Positions 17,605-26,068 of a stretch of DNA of 64,000 nt are shown in pieces. The translations under genes and the position numbers were made by a program. The first letter of the stretch is position 1. Every line of letters begins with the position of its first letter. The DNA comes from CAVZZG01 sp963779685. GTDB lineage: Bacteria; Actinomycetota; Thermoleophilia; Gaiellales; F1-60-MAGs149. The stretch lies in contig CAVZZG010000002.1 in the NCBI GenBank assembly GCA_963779685.1, positions 62,001 through 126,000 on the forward strand, in the 5' to 3' direction. Under the pieces are notes generated by a model, which saw nothing but the letters and a program-made list of their open reading frames with translations, was not told the DNA's origin and did no database searches.

Positions 17605-17838
17605 ATGGACGTGATCGGTGAGCGATTCCCGCGCGAACCCGGAGGCACTCCCAGGGCCAGCATCGCCTGCTATGCCGTGGCCGTGCTGACGGCGGCGGTC
17701 GCGGTGGCGGTCGGGCTGTTCGGCGGCACCGGGCGCACCGTCGCCGAAGGTCTCCTCGTCGCGATCGGCGGCGCGACGCTGTGGGTGGCGATCGGCACCG
17801 GCCTGGCGCTGCTCGCCCAGATCGCCGACCGCCGCTGA
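17605..17838 (+). CDS. Small membrane protein with two helices (77 aa), hypothetical
   Basis: Two hydrophobic helices (about 20-40 and 48-70) follow a short polar N-terminus; the protein ends in basic residues. ATG 17605 lies 6 bases after TATGGT (17593-17598), the leaderless pattern common here. The MFS gene begins 2 bases after its stop, so it is co-transcribed. I do not recognise a family. It could be a small partner of the transporter. Confidence 0.6.
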   Translation: MDVIGERFPREPGGTPRASIACYAVAVLTAAVAVAVGLFGGTGRTVAEGLLVAIGGATLWVAIGTGLALLAQIADRR

Positions 17839-17840
17839 CG

Positions 17841-19040
17841 GTGCTCCGCCGACTCGTCGGCGGCGATGTCCCGACCCCGCTCCGGCCGCTGATCACGGTG
17901 CAGCTGCTGCGGTCGCTGTCAGGGTCGGCGATGTTCACGTTCCTCGGGCTCTGGGGGCTGCAGCGCCTCGGGGCGAGCACCGGCGAGCTGTCCATCGCCT
18001 TCCTGGTCGCGGCGCTCGGCGCCCTGGCCTCGAGCTACGCGGGCGGGCGGGTGTCGGACGTGGTCGGTCGTCGCCGCCCGGTGCTGATCGGCGCGCTGGT
18101 GGGAGTGCTCGCGCCCGTCGGGGCGCTGCTGGTCGGCGATGCCAAGTACCTCGGCCTGGCCGTGATGATCGTGTGCTGGGCCATCGGCGCGTTCGGCGAC
18201 GCCGCCGACCAGGCGATGGTCGCCGACCTGGTCGAGCAGCCCGACCTCGAGCGCGGGTACGCGGCCATGCGCGTGGCCGGCAACAGCGGAGCGATCGTCG
18301 GACCCGCGATCGGCGGGGCGCTGCTGGCCATCGGCTGGAACGCGCTCTTCGCGGGATCGGCGGCGCTGGGCGCCGCGAGTTTCGTGATCGCGATGCGGAA
18401 GATCCCCGACATCCACGGCGTCCCGCGCCCGCCCGGCGCTGCCGCGCCCTGGCGCGTGATCGCGGCCGACCGACGGTTCCTGGTGCTCATCGCCGCGTCG
18501 ATGTGCTCGTGGATCGTCTACCTGGCCTACGACTACCTGATGCCGATCTCGCTGGTGCAGAACCACGGGTTGCAGGCGAACGTCTGGGGCTTCCTGATCA
18601 TCGCCAACCCGATCGCCGTCACGTTCCTCCAGCTCCGGGTCACGGACGGCACCGCCTCGGTGCCCGCGGTCCTCCGGCTGGTCGCCGCGATGGCCCTGAT
18701 GGGCCCGCCCTTCCTCCTGCTCGGCGTCAGCGATTCGCTGGCCACGATCCTGGCGATCCTCGTCGTGTTCGTGTTCGGCGAGATGCTGTGGGTGCCGGCC
18801 ATGCAGTCGGCCGTCGCCCAGCGGGCTCCGGAGGATCTGAGGGGCGCATACATGGGCGCCGCGGGCGCCGCGCCCAGCACCGCGTTCGCCCTGACGCCGC
18901 TGCTGGGACTGCAGGTGCTGAGCCAGTACGGCGATCAGGCGATGTGGGCCATGATCGCGCTGGTGGCGCTGGTGGCGGCCGTTCTCTTCGTGTTCGCCCT
19001 CGGCGCGCGTCAGGAGCAGCGTTCGATCACGACGGCCTGA
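17841..19040 (+). CDS. MFS transporter
   Basis: 399 aa with about 12 membrane helices. The loop 2-3 motif is GGRVSDVVGRRRPVLIGA (about 67-84), the signature of the major facilitator superfamily; MVADLVEQPDLERGYAAMRVAGNSGAIVGPAIGG matches helices 4-5 of drug-efflux-type members (DHA1). The exported substrate is unknown. GTG 17841 starts 2 bases after the small membrane protein; the upstream part of the frame is a shadow. Its 3' end overlaps the convergent thiolase gene by 31 bases. Confidence 0.88.
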   Translation: MLRRLVGGDVPTPLRPLITVQLLRSLSGSAMFTFLGLWGLQRLGASTGELSIAFLVAALGALASSYAGGRVSDVVGRRRPVLIGALVGVLAPVGALLVGDAKYLGLAVMIVCWAIGAFGDAADQAMVADLVEQPDLERGYAAMRVAGNSGAIVGPAIGGALLAIGWNALFAGSAALGAASFVIAMRKIPDIHGVPRPPGAAAPWRVIAADRRFLVLIAASMCSWIVYLAYDYLMPISLVQNHGLQANVWGFLIIANPIAVTFLQLRVTDGTASVPAVLRLVAAMALMGPPFLLLGVSDSLATILAILVVFVFGEMLWVPAMQSAVAQRAPEDLRGAYMGAAGAAPSTAFALTPLLGLQVLSQYGDQAMWAMIALVALVAAVLFVFALGARQEQRSITTA

Positions 19041-20212
19041 CCCTGGCCGACGCCGACGCACATGGTCGCGATCCCGTAGCGCAGCCCCGCACGCTCGAGC
19101 TCGTGCACGAGGGTCACGAGCATGCGGGCGCCGGTGGAGCCGAGCGGATGCCCGATCGCGATCGCACCGCCGTTCACGTTCACGCGGTCGGGATCGAGCC
19201 CGAGCTCGCGGACGGATGCCACCACCTGGCTCGCGAACGCCTCGTTCAGCTCGACCAGGTCGATGTCCTCCACCGACAGGCCGGCGCGGCCGAGGGCCTT
19301 GCGCACCGCCGGCACGGGGCCGACGCCCATCACCCGCGGCTCGACCCCGGCGGCGGCCGAAGCGACGATCCGGGCCCGCACGGGGAGCCCGAGCTCGGCG
19401 GCGCGGGCCTCGTCGGCGATCACGAGCGCCGCAGCGCCGTCGTTCAGACCCGACGAGTTGCCGGCCGTGACCGAGCCGCCGTCGCGAAACGCGGGCCGGA
19501 GACTCGCCAGCTGCTCGGCGGTCGTGCCGGGCCGCGGGTGCTCGTCGCGGTCGAAGACCACCGGCGGGCCCTTCCGCTGCGGCACCTCGACGGGCACGAT
19601 CTCGCGCCCGAACCTGCCCTCTGCGTCGGCTCTCGCCCACGCGCCCTGGCTGCGCAACGCCCAGGCGTCCTGATCGTCGCGGCTCACACCCCACTCCTCG
19701 GCGACGTTCTCGGCCGTCTCGCCCATGGCGTCGACGCCGTAGCGCTCCCGCATGCGCGGGTTGACGAACCGCCAGCCGATGGTGGTGTCGTGCAGCGTCC
19801 GGTCGCCCCGCGGGAAGGCGGCATCGGGCTTGCCCATCACCAGCGGGGCGCGGCTCATGGACTCGACACCACCGGCGACGAACACCTGGCCGGCGCCTGC
19901 CGCGACGGCGTGCGCCGCGGTCTGCACGGCCTGCAGGCCGCTGGCGCACAGCCGGTTCACCGTCGTGCCGGGAACCGCGACCGGGAAACCGGCCAGCAGC
20001 AAGGCCATGCGGGCGACGTTGCGGTTGTCCTCGCCGGACTGGTTGGCCGCGCCGAGGATGACGTCCTCGACCAGCGCAGGGTCGAGCCCGATCCGGTCGA
20101 CGGCCGCGCGCACCACGTACGAGGCGAGGTCGTCCGGCCGCACGGCGGCGAGAGCTCCGCCGTACCGGCCGACCGGCGTCCGCACTGCCGAACAGATCAC
20201 CGCACTCGCCAC
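19010..20212 (-). CDS. Thiolase family acetyl-CoA C-acyltransferase (FadA/PcaF-like)
   Basis: 400 aa, complete thiolase. The acyl-accepting cysteine is C89 (VNRLCASGLQAV), the catalytic His is at 355 (GGAIAIGHPLGSTGAR) and the second Cys at 385 (CVGVGQG). Sequence style (DRTLHDTTIGWRFVNP) is close to 3-oxoadipyl-CoA/acetyl-CoA thiolases, so degradation of fatty or aromatic acids is likely. GTG 20212 follows TACCCT (minus strand, plus 20220-20225) by 7 bases. The PaaG-like gene 1.5 kb away may belong to the same pathway. Confidence 0.93.
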   Translation of the reverse strand: MASAVICSAVRTPVGRYGGALAAVRPDDLASYVVRAAVDRIGLDPALVEDVILGAANQSGEDNRNVARMALLLAGFPVAVPGTTVNRLCASGLQAVQTAAHAVAAGAGQVFVAGGVESMSRAPLVMGKPDAAFPRGDRTLHDTTIGWRFVNPRMRERYGVDAMGETAENVAEEWGVSRDDQDAWALRSQGAWARADAEGRFGREIVPVEVPQRKGPPVVFDRDEHPRPGTTAEQLASLRPAFRDGGSVTAGNSSGLNDGAAALVIADEARAAELGLPVRARIVASAAAGVEPRVMGVGPVPAVRKALGRAGLSVEDIDLVELNEAFASQVVASVRELGLDPDRVNVNGGAIAIGHPLGSTGARMLVTLVHELERAGLRYGIATMCVGVGQGQAVVIERCS

Positions 20213-20266
20213 CGCGCAAAGGGTAAACGGCCACTCCGAAGTACGGGTGTGTACCCCTTTCAGTGC

Positions 20267-20294
20267 TTAAGACCACGCTCGTACGAGCCGATGC
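20267..20294 (+). promoter_or_regulatory. Sigma-28-like promoter upstream of the PilZ-like gene
   Basis: TTAA (20267-20270), 16 bases, then GCCGATGC (20287-20294) resembles the FliA/SigD/WhiG consensus (TAAA, about 15 bases, GCCGATAA). The start ATG is 10 bases downstream. A second copy with identical spacing lies at 32704-32731. Confidence 0.45.
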
Positions 20295-20304
20295 ATGTCC
20301 TGCG

Positions 20305-20967
20305 ATGATCAGGTTCCGACCCAAGCGCCCGCGCGAAACGCCCCCGCCGCTCCACGTCCCCCGGATCAACTCCCGGGTCGTGCTGCTGGCAGACGGCGCG
20401 CGGCACACCGGCCGCCTCGACGACATCGAGCCCGGCCAGCTCGTGGTCGCGGCCCCGGACGCGCTCATGTCACCGGAGCGCGCACTGCTGCTGGAGTGGC
20501 GCGACCAGGCCGGGCTCTGGCAGCTGCCGTGCCTCGTCACCGAGACGCGCGAACAGCCGTTCACGGTGGTGGCGCTCCGCCCGACGGGCGCATCCGAGTG
20601 CATCTCGGAGGCACAGGTCGTCAACGCCGACGGAGCCGGCACCCTGCGGGTCGCGGCCCGCGTGATGGAGGCCGACCATCTGCCCCTGGGCACGCGGATC
20701 CCGGTCACCTCGCTGCAGCTCGCCGGCGACCGGATCGCGTTCTGGACGATCGTCCCGCTCGCCCCGGGCGACCACGTCGAGCTCACGGCCCGTACGCCCG
20801 ACGGCGAATCGCTGCGCATGGGCCTCGTCACAGCCCAGATCCACCTCGCCACCGCCGGCTACCTCCAGCGCGTGGACTGCGACGCCGAGAACCCCTACGC
20901 CCCGGCCGTCGGCCGCCTCGTCGCGCATCTCCTGGCCGCGGCGGCCCCCGCCTCGGCAATGGCGTAA
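20305..20967 (+). CDS. PilZ/YcgR-like protein, probable c-di-GMP-linked regulator
   Basis: 220 aa from ATG 20305. The N-terminal part (INSRVVLLADGARHTGRLDD) looks like the YcgR N-terminal beta-barrel, and the second part (about 100-200) could be a PilZ barrel, although the RxxxR and DxSxxG signatures of c-di-GMP binding are not obvious. A start at GTG 20263 is rejected because it lies upstream of the sigma-28-like promoter that ends 10 bases before this ATG. Motility-type promoter plus YcgR-like fold suggest a flagellar or pilus brake, but no motility gene is in view. Confidence 0.55.
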   Translation: MIRFRPKRPRETPPPLHVPRINSRVVLLADGARHTGRLDDIEPGQLVVAAPDALMSPERALLLEWRDQAGLWQLPCLVTETREQPFTVVALRPTGASECISEAQVVNADGAGTLRVAARVMEADHLPLGTRIPVTSLQLAGDRIAFWTIVPLAPGDHVELTARTPDGESLRMGLVTAQIHLATAGYLQRVDCDAENPYAPAVGRLVAHLLAAAAPASAMA

Positions 20968-20975
20968 GCGCTGAT

Positions 20976-20995
20976 CGCTGCCGGTTACGGCAGCG
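20976..20995. terminator. Hairpin between convergent PilZ-like and HtrA genes
   Basis: CGCTGCC (20976-20982) pairs perfectly with GGCAGCG (20989-20995) around a 6-base loop. It overlaps the HtrA stop and lacks a U-tract, so termination is plausible but unproven. Confidence 0.35.
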
Positions 20996-22220
20996 GGTAG
21001 CCGAACGGATCGACCGGCTGCTGCTGGGGTGCCTGCTGCGTGGCGGCACTCGCGGGCTGGTGGCCCAGCGTGACCTTGACGGCGGCCTTCGAGCCGTCGT
21101 TGTGGACGACGCTGAGGGTGACGACGTCGCCCGCTCGGTGCTGCTGGATGGCGGACTGAAGGTCGGTCACGGTCTTCACCGGGGCGCCGTCGATGGCCGT
21201 CACGATGTCGCCGCCGATGACGTAGGTCTGACCGTCGAGCACGACGCGGTTGTTGCCGCCCTTGAGGCCGGCCGCTGACGCCGGGCTGTTCGGCGAGACC
21301 GCGGCGACCATGACGCCCGACGAGACCGGAAGGTTCTTCAGCGACGCCACGAGGGCGGGGTCGATGTCGGAGAGCGTCACGCCGAGGTAGGCGTGCTGCA
21401 CGGAACCGTGCGCGCGGAGGTCGGTCTCGATGGACTTGACGAGGTTGATCGGGATCGCGAAGCCGACGCCCACGTTCGCGTTCACGCCCGAGTCCGCGAT
21501 CTGCGAGTTGATCCCGACGACCTGGCCCTGCATGTTCAGGAGCGGGCCGCCCGAGTTGCCGTGGTTGATGGCCGCGTCGGTCTGGATGGCGTTGTTGATC
21601 GGGAAGCCGTTCGGCGATTCGATCTGGCGTGCGACGGCCGAGACGATGCCCGACGTGATGGTGCGGTCGTAGCCGAACGGGTTGCCGATCGCCACCACCG
21701 GATCGCCGACCTGGATCGTCGCCGAGTCACCGAGCGGGATCGGATGCAGCGCGCCGGACGGCTCGCTCACCTTCAGCAGCGCAACGTCGGTCGACGCGTC
21801 GGTGCCGACCAGCTTCGCGTCGACCCGGTCGCCGTTCGAGAACGACACCGTGATCGCGCCGGTGGCGTCGACCACGTGCGCGTTCGTCAGCACGTAGCCG
21901 TCGCGGTCGATGACGAAGCCCGACCCGGTGCCCTGCCCACGGCTCACGGTCACGACACCCGGGGCCGCATCCTTGTAGATGGCGGTGATGGTCTCGCTGG
22001 TGCCGGCCGGGACGGTGACGGTCTTCGCGGCGGCCGAACTGACGGGTGCCGGGGCGCCGGAGACCACGACGGTCTTCGTGGCGCCCCGGTCCGTCACGGC
22101 GACGACACTGGCGGCGGCAACGCCGCCGCCGAGCACTGCGGCCAGTGCCAGCGGGAGGAGAGGGCTTCGTGGCCGCTTGCTGGTGGTCGTCGGGGCCTCG
22201 GGAAGGGGAGGGACGCTCAT
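20985..22220 (-). CDS. HtrA/DegP-type trypsin-like serine protease with PDZ domain
   Basis: 411 aa. Short cytoplasmic N-terminus (Pro/Thr-rich), membrane helix about 21-42, protease domain about 75-270 and one PDZ domain (about 300-395). Catalytic triad: H115 (LTNAHVVD), D145 (STDVALLKV) and S223 (NHGNSGGPLLN). It should act outside the membrane on misfolded or signalling proteins. ATG 22220 follows TACAAC (minus strand, plus 22227-22232) by 6 bases; the 19 upstream codons of the open frame are rejected. It is divergent from the spermidine synthase-like gene. Confidence 0.95.
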   Translation of the reverse strand: MSVPPLPEAPTTTSKRPRSPLLPLALAAVLGGGVAAASVVAVTDRGATKTVVVSGAPAPVSSAAAKTVTVPAGTSETITAIYKDAAPGVVTVSRGQGTGSGFVIDRDGYVLTNAHVVDATGAITVSFSNGDRVDAKLVGTDASTDVALLKVSEPSGALHPIPLGDSATIQVGDPVVAIGNPFGYDRTITSGIVSAVARQIESPNGFPINNAIQTDAAINHGNSGGPLLNMQGQVVGINSQIADSGVNANVGVGFAIPINLVKSIETDLRAHGSVQHAYLGVTLSDIDPALVASLKNLPVSSGVMVAAVSPNSPASAAGLKGGNNRVVLDGQTYVIGGDIVTAIDGAPVKTVTDLQSAIQQHRAGDVVTLSVVHNDGSKAAVKVTLGHQPASAATQQAPQQQPVDPFGYPLP

Positions 22221-22316
22221 GCATCTGTTGTACCCGACCTGCGTGAACGGCGGACCACCACTTGTGTTGCGGCGCATGGCGCGGGTGTTAAGCCGTCGTG
22301 AAGTAGCCTAGGGCGG

Positions 22317-23822
22317 ATGGCGCAGGCGAGGTTGTACGTGCTCGTGTTCGTGGCGGGGGCCTGTTCGCTGGCCACCGAGATGGCCGGCGCGCGCCTGCTC
22401 GCCCCCTACTTCGGTGCGTCGAACGTCGTCTGGGCGAACGTGATCGGCCTGATCCTCGTGTACCTGTCGCTCGGCTACTGGCTCGGCGGCAAGCTGGCCG
22501 ATCGCTACCCGACCGAACGCGCGCTGGGCCTCGTGGTGCTGGTCGCCGCCGCCACGATCGGCCTCCTGCCGTTCGTCACCCGGCCGCTCTTCTCGGCCGC
22601 CGCCAACGCCTTCGCCGACCTCTCGGCCGGGGCGTTCGTCGCGTCGTTCCTCGGCACCCTCGCGATGTTCGCGCTTCCGGTCACGGCGCTGGGCGCCGTC
22701 AGCCCGTGGGCCATCCGGCTGGCCATCCGCGACGTCCGCGAGGCGGGCGCGGTCGCCGGGCGGCTGTACGCCCTGTCCACGCTGGGCTCGATCGCGGGGA
22801 CGTTCCTGCCGGTGCTGGTGCTGATCCCGCTGATCGGGACGCGCCGAACCCTGCTTGCGGCCGCCGCGGTGCTGGCGCTGGCGGCGCTGCCGATGCTCCC
22901 GCGGCGCGCCGTCGTCGTGCCGGCGGTGCTCGCCGTGCTGTTCGCGCTGCCGCCGGGCGTGGTCAAGGCGGCCAGCGACGGGAAGGTGCTGTTCGAGGGC
23001 GAGTCGCCCTACCAGTACGTGCAGGTGGTGCGCCGGGACGACGGATCGACCGTGCTGCACCTCAACGAGGGATGGGCGGTGCACTCGATCCTGCCCGCCG
23101 GAGGCGGCCTCACCGGCAGCTACTGGGACGGCTTCCTGGCTCTCCCGGTGCTGACCGGCCGCCCGGCCGGCCGCCTGGCCATCCTCGGGAACGCCGGCGG
23201 CACCGTGGCCAACCTCTATGCGCGGGCCTGGCCGGCCGTGCACGTCGACGGCGTCGAGCTCGACCCGCTCGTCTCGGAGGCGGGCCGGCGCTACCTCGGC
23301 ATGAACGACCCGAACCTGACGGTGCACACCGCCGACGCGCGCTTCTGGCTGAACGGCACGAGCGCGCGCTTCGACGCCATCGTCGTCGACGCCTACCGGC
23401 AGCCGTACATCCCCTTCCACCTCGTCTCGCGGGAGTTCTTCCAGCTCGTCCGGGATCGGCTCAACCCGGGCGGCGTCGTGGCCATCAACGTCGGTACGCC
23501 ACCCGATCTGACCCAGGCGGTCGACTGGATCGCCCGCACCATGCGGGCCGTGTTCCCGGCCGTCCAGCAGGTGCGCTACGACCCGTTCAACTCGATCGTC
23601 ATCGGCTACACCGATGCCGCCACGGCCCGCCGGGCCCGCACCACCCTCGCCTCCGCGCCGGGGCCGGCGGCCGCGCCGGCGCGCACGCTGGCCGCCGGCC
23701 TCACCGACGTCGCGCCCGGCGGCGACATCCTCACCGATGACCGCGCCCCGATCGAATGGCTCACCGACCGGGCGGTACTCGAGTACCTGCAGGAAGGTGC
23801 GCCGGGCGCCCAGGGGCCCTGA
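22317..23822 (+). CDS. Membrane-fused spermidine synthase-like protein
   Basis: 501 aa. An N-terminal half of about six membrane helices (MFS-like, 1-215) is fused to a Rossmann methyltransferase/spermidine synthase domain (about 230-470). The SAM-type loop is altered (LAILGNAGGTVAN) but the following acidic residue (GVELDPLV) and VVDAYRQPYIPFHLVSREFF are kept. Fused proteins of this kind are usually annotated as spermidine synthases, though biochemical proof is scarce. ATG 22317 follows TAGCCT (22304-22309) by 7 bases. The sufC promoter lies directly after the stop. Confidence 0.85.
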   Translation: MAQARLYVLVFVAGACSLATEMAGARLLAPYFGASNVVWANVIGLILVYLSLGYWLGGKLADRYPTERALGLVVLVAAATIGLLPFVTRPLFSAAANAFADLSAGAFVASFLGTLAMFALPVTALGAVSPWAIRLAIRDVREAGAVAGRLYALSTLGSIAGTFLPVLVLIPLIGTRRTLLAAAAVLALAALPMLPRRAVVVPAVLAVLFALPPGVVKAASDGKVLFEGESPYQYVQVVRRDDGSTVLHLNEGWAVHSILPAGGGLTGSYWDGFLALPVLTGRPAGRLAILGNAGGTVANLYARAWPAVHVDGVELDPLVSEAGRRYLGMNDPNLTVHTADARFWLNGTSARFDAIVVDAYRQPYIPFHLVSREFFQLVRDRLNPGGVVAINVGTPPDLTQAVDWIARTMRAVFPAVQQVRYDPFNSIVIGYTDAATARRARTTLASAPGPAAAPARTLAAGLTDVAPGGDILTDDRAPIEWLTDRAVLEYLQEGAPGAQGP

Positions 23823-23828
23823 CCCCGG

Positions 23829-23865
23829 GGTTTACACAGCGATGGGTGTGCAAACCCGGTACAAT
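23829..23865 (+). promoter_or_regulatory. suf operon operator and promoter
   Basis: An inverted repeat of 11-6-11 bases: GGTTTACACAG (23829-23839) and GTGTGCAAACC (23846-23856), 9 of 11 positions symmetric. A -10 box TACAAT (23860-23865) follows by 3 bases; no convincing -35 exists, which suggests regulation through the dyad. The same dyad geometry precedes sufS. Confidence 0.6.
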
Positions 23866-23898
23866 CGACGGGCAACCGCGCCTTCTGGAGCCCGAATC

Positions 23899-24651
23899 TT
23901 GGCCGACCTCGTCATCCGCAACCTGCACGCGAAGATCGCCGACTCCGACAAGGAGATCCTGCGAGGGGTCGACCTCGAGGTGTCCCGCGGCGAGATCCAC
24001 GCGATCATGGGCCCGAACGGGTCCGGCAAGTCGACGCTGTCGCACGTGCTGATGGGCCACCCGAGCTACGAGGTGACCGACGGCGAGGTCCTGTTCGACG
24101 GTCAGGACGTGCTCGAGCTCGAGGCCGACGAACGCTCGCGGCTCGGCATCTTCCTCTGCTTCCAGTACCCCCACGCCGTGCCCGGCGTGACCGTCGCGAA
24201 CTTCCTGCGGACGGCCGTCAACGCCCATCGCGGCAAGGACGACCCGATCCGCATCCCCGAGTTCCGCAAGAAGCTCGAGGCCGCCGCGAAGCTGCTCGAG
24301 GTCGACCGGTCGATGACCAGCCGCTACCTGAACGACGGGTTCTCGGGCGGCGAGAAGAAGCGCCTGGAGATCCTGCAGATGGCCATGCTCGAGCCGCGGC
24401 TCGCGATTCTCGACGAGACCGATTCGGGCCTCGACATCGACGCCCTCCAGGTCGTCGCGCGCGGCGTCAACACGCTGGTCGGCGCGGACATGGGCGCCAT
24501 CGTCATCACGCACTACCAGCGGATCCTGAACTACATCCAGCCGAGCCACGTGCACGTGTTCGTCGACGGCCGGATCGTCCAGTCGGGCGGCCCGGAACTC
24601 GCCGCCGAACTCGAGCGCGACGGCTACCAGTCGCACCTCACGGAGGTCTGA
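23899..24651 (+). CDS. sufC: Fe-S cluster assembly ATPase SufC
   Basis: Cytoplasmic ABC-type ATPase of the SufBCD scaffold for Fe-S cluster assembly. 250 aa, full length. Walker A GPNGSGKST (38-46), Q-loop in CFQYP, signature SGGEKKR (149-155), Walker B LAILDE (168-173) and H-loop H205. TTG 23899 is preceded by GGAG 8 bases upstream and gives the canonical MADLVIRNLHAKI start. First gene of sufC-sufB-sufD, and unlike many actinobacterial operons no sufR lies ahead of it. A dyad and TACAAT box sit at 23829-23865. Confidence 0.96.
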   Translation: MADLVIRNLHAKIADSDKEILRGVDLEVSRGEIHAIMGPNGSGKSTLSHVLMGHPSYEVTDGEVLFDGQDVLELEADERSRLGIFLCFQYPHAVPGVTVANFLRTAVNAHRGKDDPIRIPEFRKKLEAAAKLLEVDRSMTSRYLNDGFSGGEKKRLEILQMAMLEPRLAILDETDSGLDIDALQVVARGVNTLVGADMGAIVITHYQRILNYIQPSHVHVFVDGRIVQSGGPELAAELERDGYQSHLTEV

Positions 24652-24652
24652 C

Positions 24653-26068
24653 ATGTCCGCGACCGAGAACGATCTCGCCGCCCTCCAGGGCATCGGCGAG
24701 TACAAGTGGGGATTCTCGGACGTCGAGCGGCCCGTCATCAAGGTCGAGCGGGGCCTCAACGAGGACATCATCCGCCAGATCTCGGCCCACAAGGGCGAGC
24801 CCGAGTGGATGCTCGACTTCCGCCTGAAGTCGTACGAGATCTTCCGGCGCAAGCCCATGCCGAACTGGGGCGCCGACCTCTCCGGCATCGACTTCGAGAA
24901 CATCTACTACTACCTCAAGCCCGCCGACCACATGTCCCGCACGTGGGACGACGTGCCCGAGGACATCAAGAACACGTTCGAGAAGCTCGGCATCCCGGAG
25001 ATGGAGCGCAAGTTCCTGGCGGGCGTCGGTGCCCAGTACGAGTCCGAGGTCGTCTACCACAACCTGGCCAAGGACCTCGAGGACCAGGGCGTGATCTTCA
25101 TCGATACCGACCAGGCCCTGCTGAAGCACGAGGACCTGTTCCGCGAGTACTGGGCGAAGATCATCCCGGCCAACGACAACAAGTTCGCGGCCCTGAACTC
25201 GGCCGTGTGGTCGGGCGGGTCGTTCATCTACGTGCCGAAGGGCGTCAGGGTCGAGCTGCCGCTGCAGGCGTACTTCCGCATCAACGCCCAGAACATGGGC
25301 CAGTTCGAGCGGACGCTGATCATCGTCGACGAGGGCGCCTACGTGCACTACGTCGAGGGCTGCACGGCGCCAACCTACTCGTCCGACTCGCTGCACTCCG
25401 CGGTCGTCGAGATCATCGTCAAGAAGGGCGGCCGCTGCCGCTACTCGACGATCCAGAACTGGTCGCAGAACGTGTTCAACCTCGTCACGAAGCGGGCCAT
25501 CGCCGAGGAGGACGCGACCATGGAGTGGGTCGACGGCAACCTCGGATCCAAGGTCACGATGAAGTACCCGGCCGTCATTCTCAAGGGTGAGCGCTCGCAC
25601 GGCGAGGTGCTCTCGATCGCGTTCGCCGGCGCGGGCATGCACCAGGACGCCGGCGCGAAGATGACCCACATGGCGCCGAACACCTCGTCGGTGATCACGT
25701 CCAAGTCGATCTCCAAGAACGGCGGCCGCGCCTCCTACCGCGGGCTGCTGCGGGTCAACAAGGGCGCCCACGGCTCGCGCGCGAAGGTCGTCTGCGACGC
25801 GCTGATCCTCGACGAGCACTCGCAGTCCGACACGTTCCCGTACATCAACATCGGCGAGTCGGACGTGGACATCGGTCACGAGGCCACCGTCTCGAAGATC
25901 GGCGAGGAGCAGCTCTTCTACCTGATGAGCCGAGGCCTCACCGAGGCAGAGGCCTCCGCGATGATCGTCTCGGGATTCATCGAGCCGATCACCAAGGAGC
26001 TTCCGCTCGAGTACGCGGTCGAGATGAACCGGCTGATCCAGCTCCAGATGGAGGGCTCGGTCGGATGA
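24653..26068 (+). CDS. sufB: Fe-S cluster assembly protein SufB
   Basis: Scaffold subunit of the SufBC2D complex on which the nascent cluster forms. 471 aa, as expected. Conserved family blocks are complete: YVPKGVRVELPLQAYFRIN, VEGCTAP with the invariant Cys region, and the C-terminal SRGLTEAEASAMIVSGFIEP. GGAGG lies 7 bases before ATG 24653, which is 2 bases after the sufC stop. Its stop overlaps sufD by 4 bases. No intein is present, unlike SufB of mycobacteria. Confidence 0.97.
   Translation: MSATENDLAALQGIGEYKWGFSDVERPVIKVERGLNEDIIRQISAHKGEPEWMLDFRLKSYEIFRRKPMPNWGADLSGIDFENIYYYLKPADHMSRTWDDVPEDIKNTFEKLGIPEMERKFLAGVGAQYESEVVYHNLAKDLEDQGVIFIDTDQALLKHEDLFREYWAKIIPANDNKFAALNSAVWSGGSFIYVPKGVRVELPLQAYFRINAQNMGQFERTLIIVDEGAYVHYVEGCTAPTYSSDSLHSAVVEIIVKKGGRCRYSTIQNWSQNVFNLVTKRAIAEEDATMEWVDGNLGSKVTMKYPAVILKGERSHGEVLSIAFAGAGMHQDAGAKMTHMAPNTSSVITSKSISKNGGRASYRGLLRVNKGAHGSRAKVVCDALILDEHSQSDTFPYINIGESDVDIGHEATVSKIGEEQLFYLMSRGLTEAEASAMIVSGFIEPITKELPLEYAVEMNRLIQLQMEGSVG

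Noticed and set aside
20263..20304. GTG 20263 as start of the PilZ-like gene
   Set aside because: It would lie upstream of the sigma-28-like promoter, so the mRNA would not contain it; the extra 14 residues add nothing family-like.
23829..23856. IdeR/DtxR box or IscR site at sufC
   Set aside because: Neither consensus matches; the half-site is GTTTnnACA instead.
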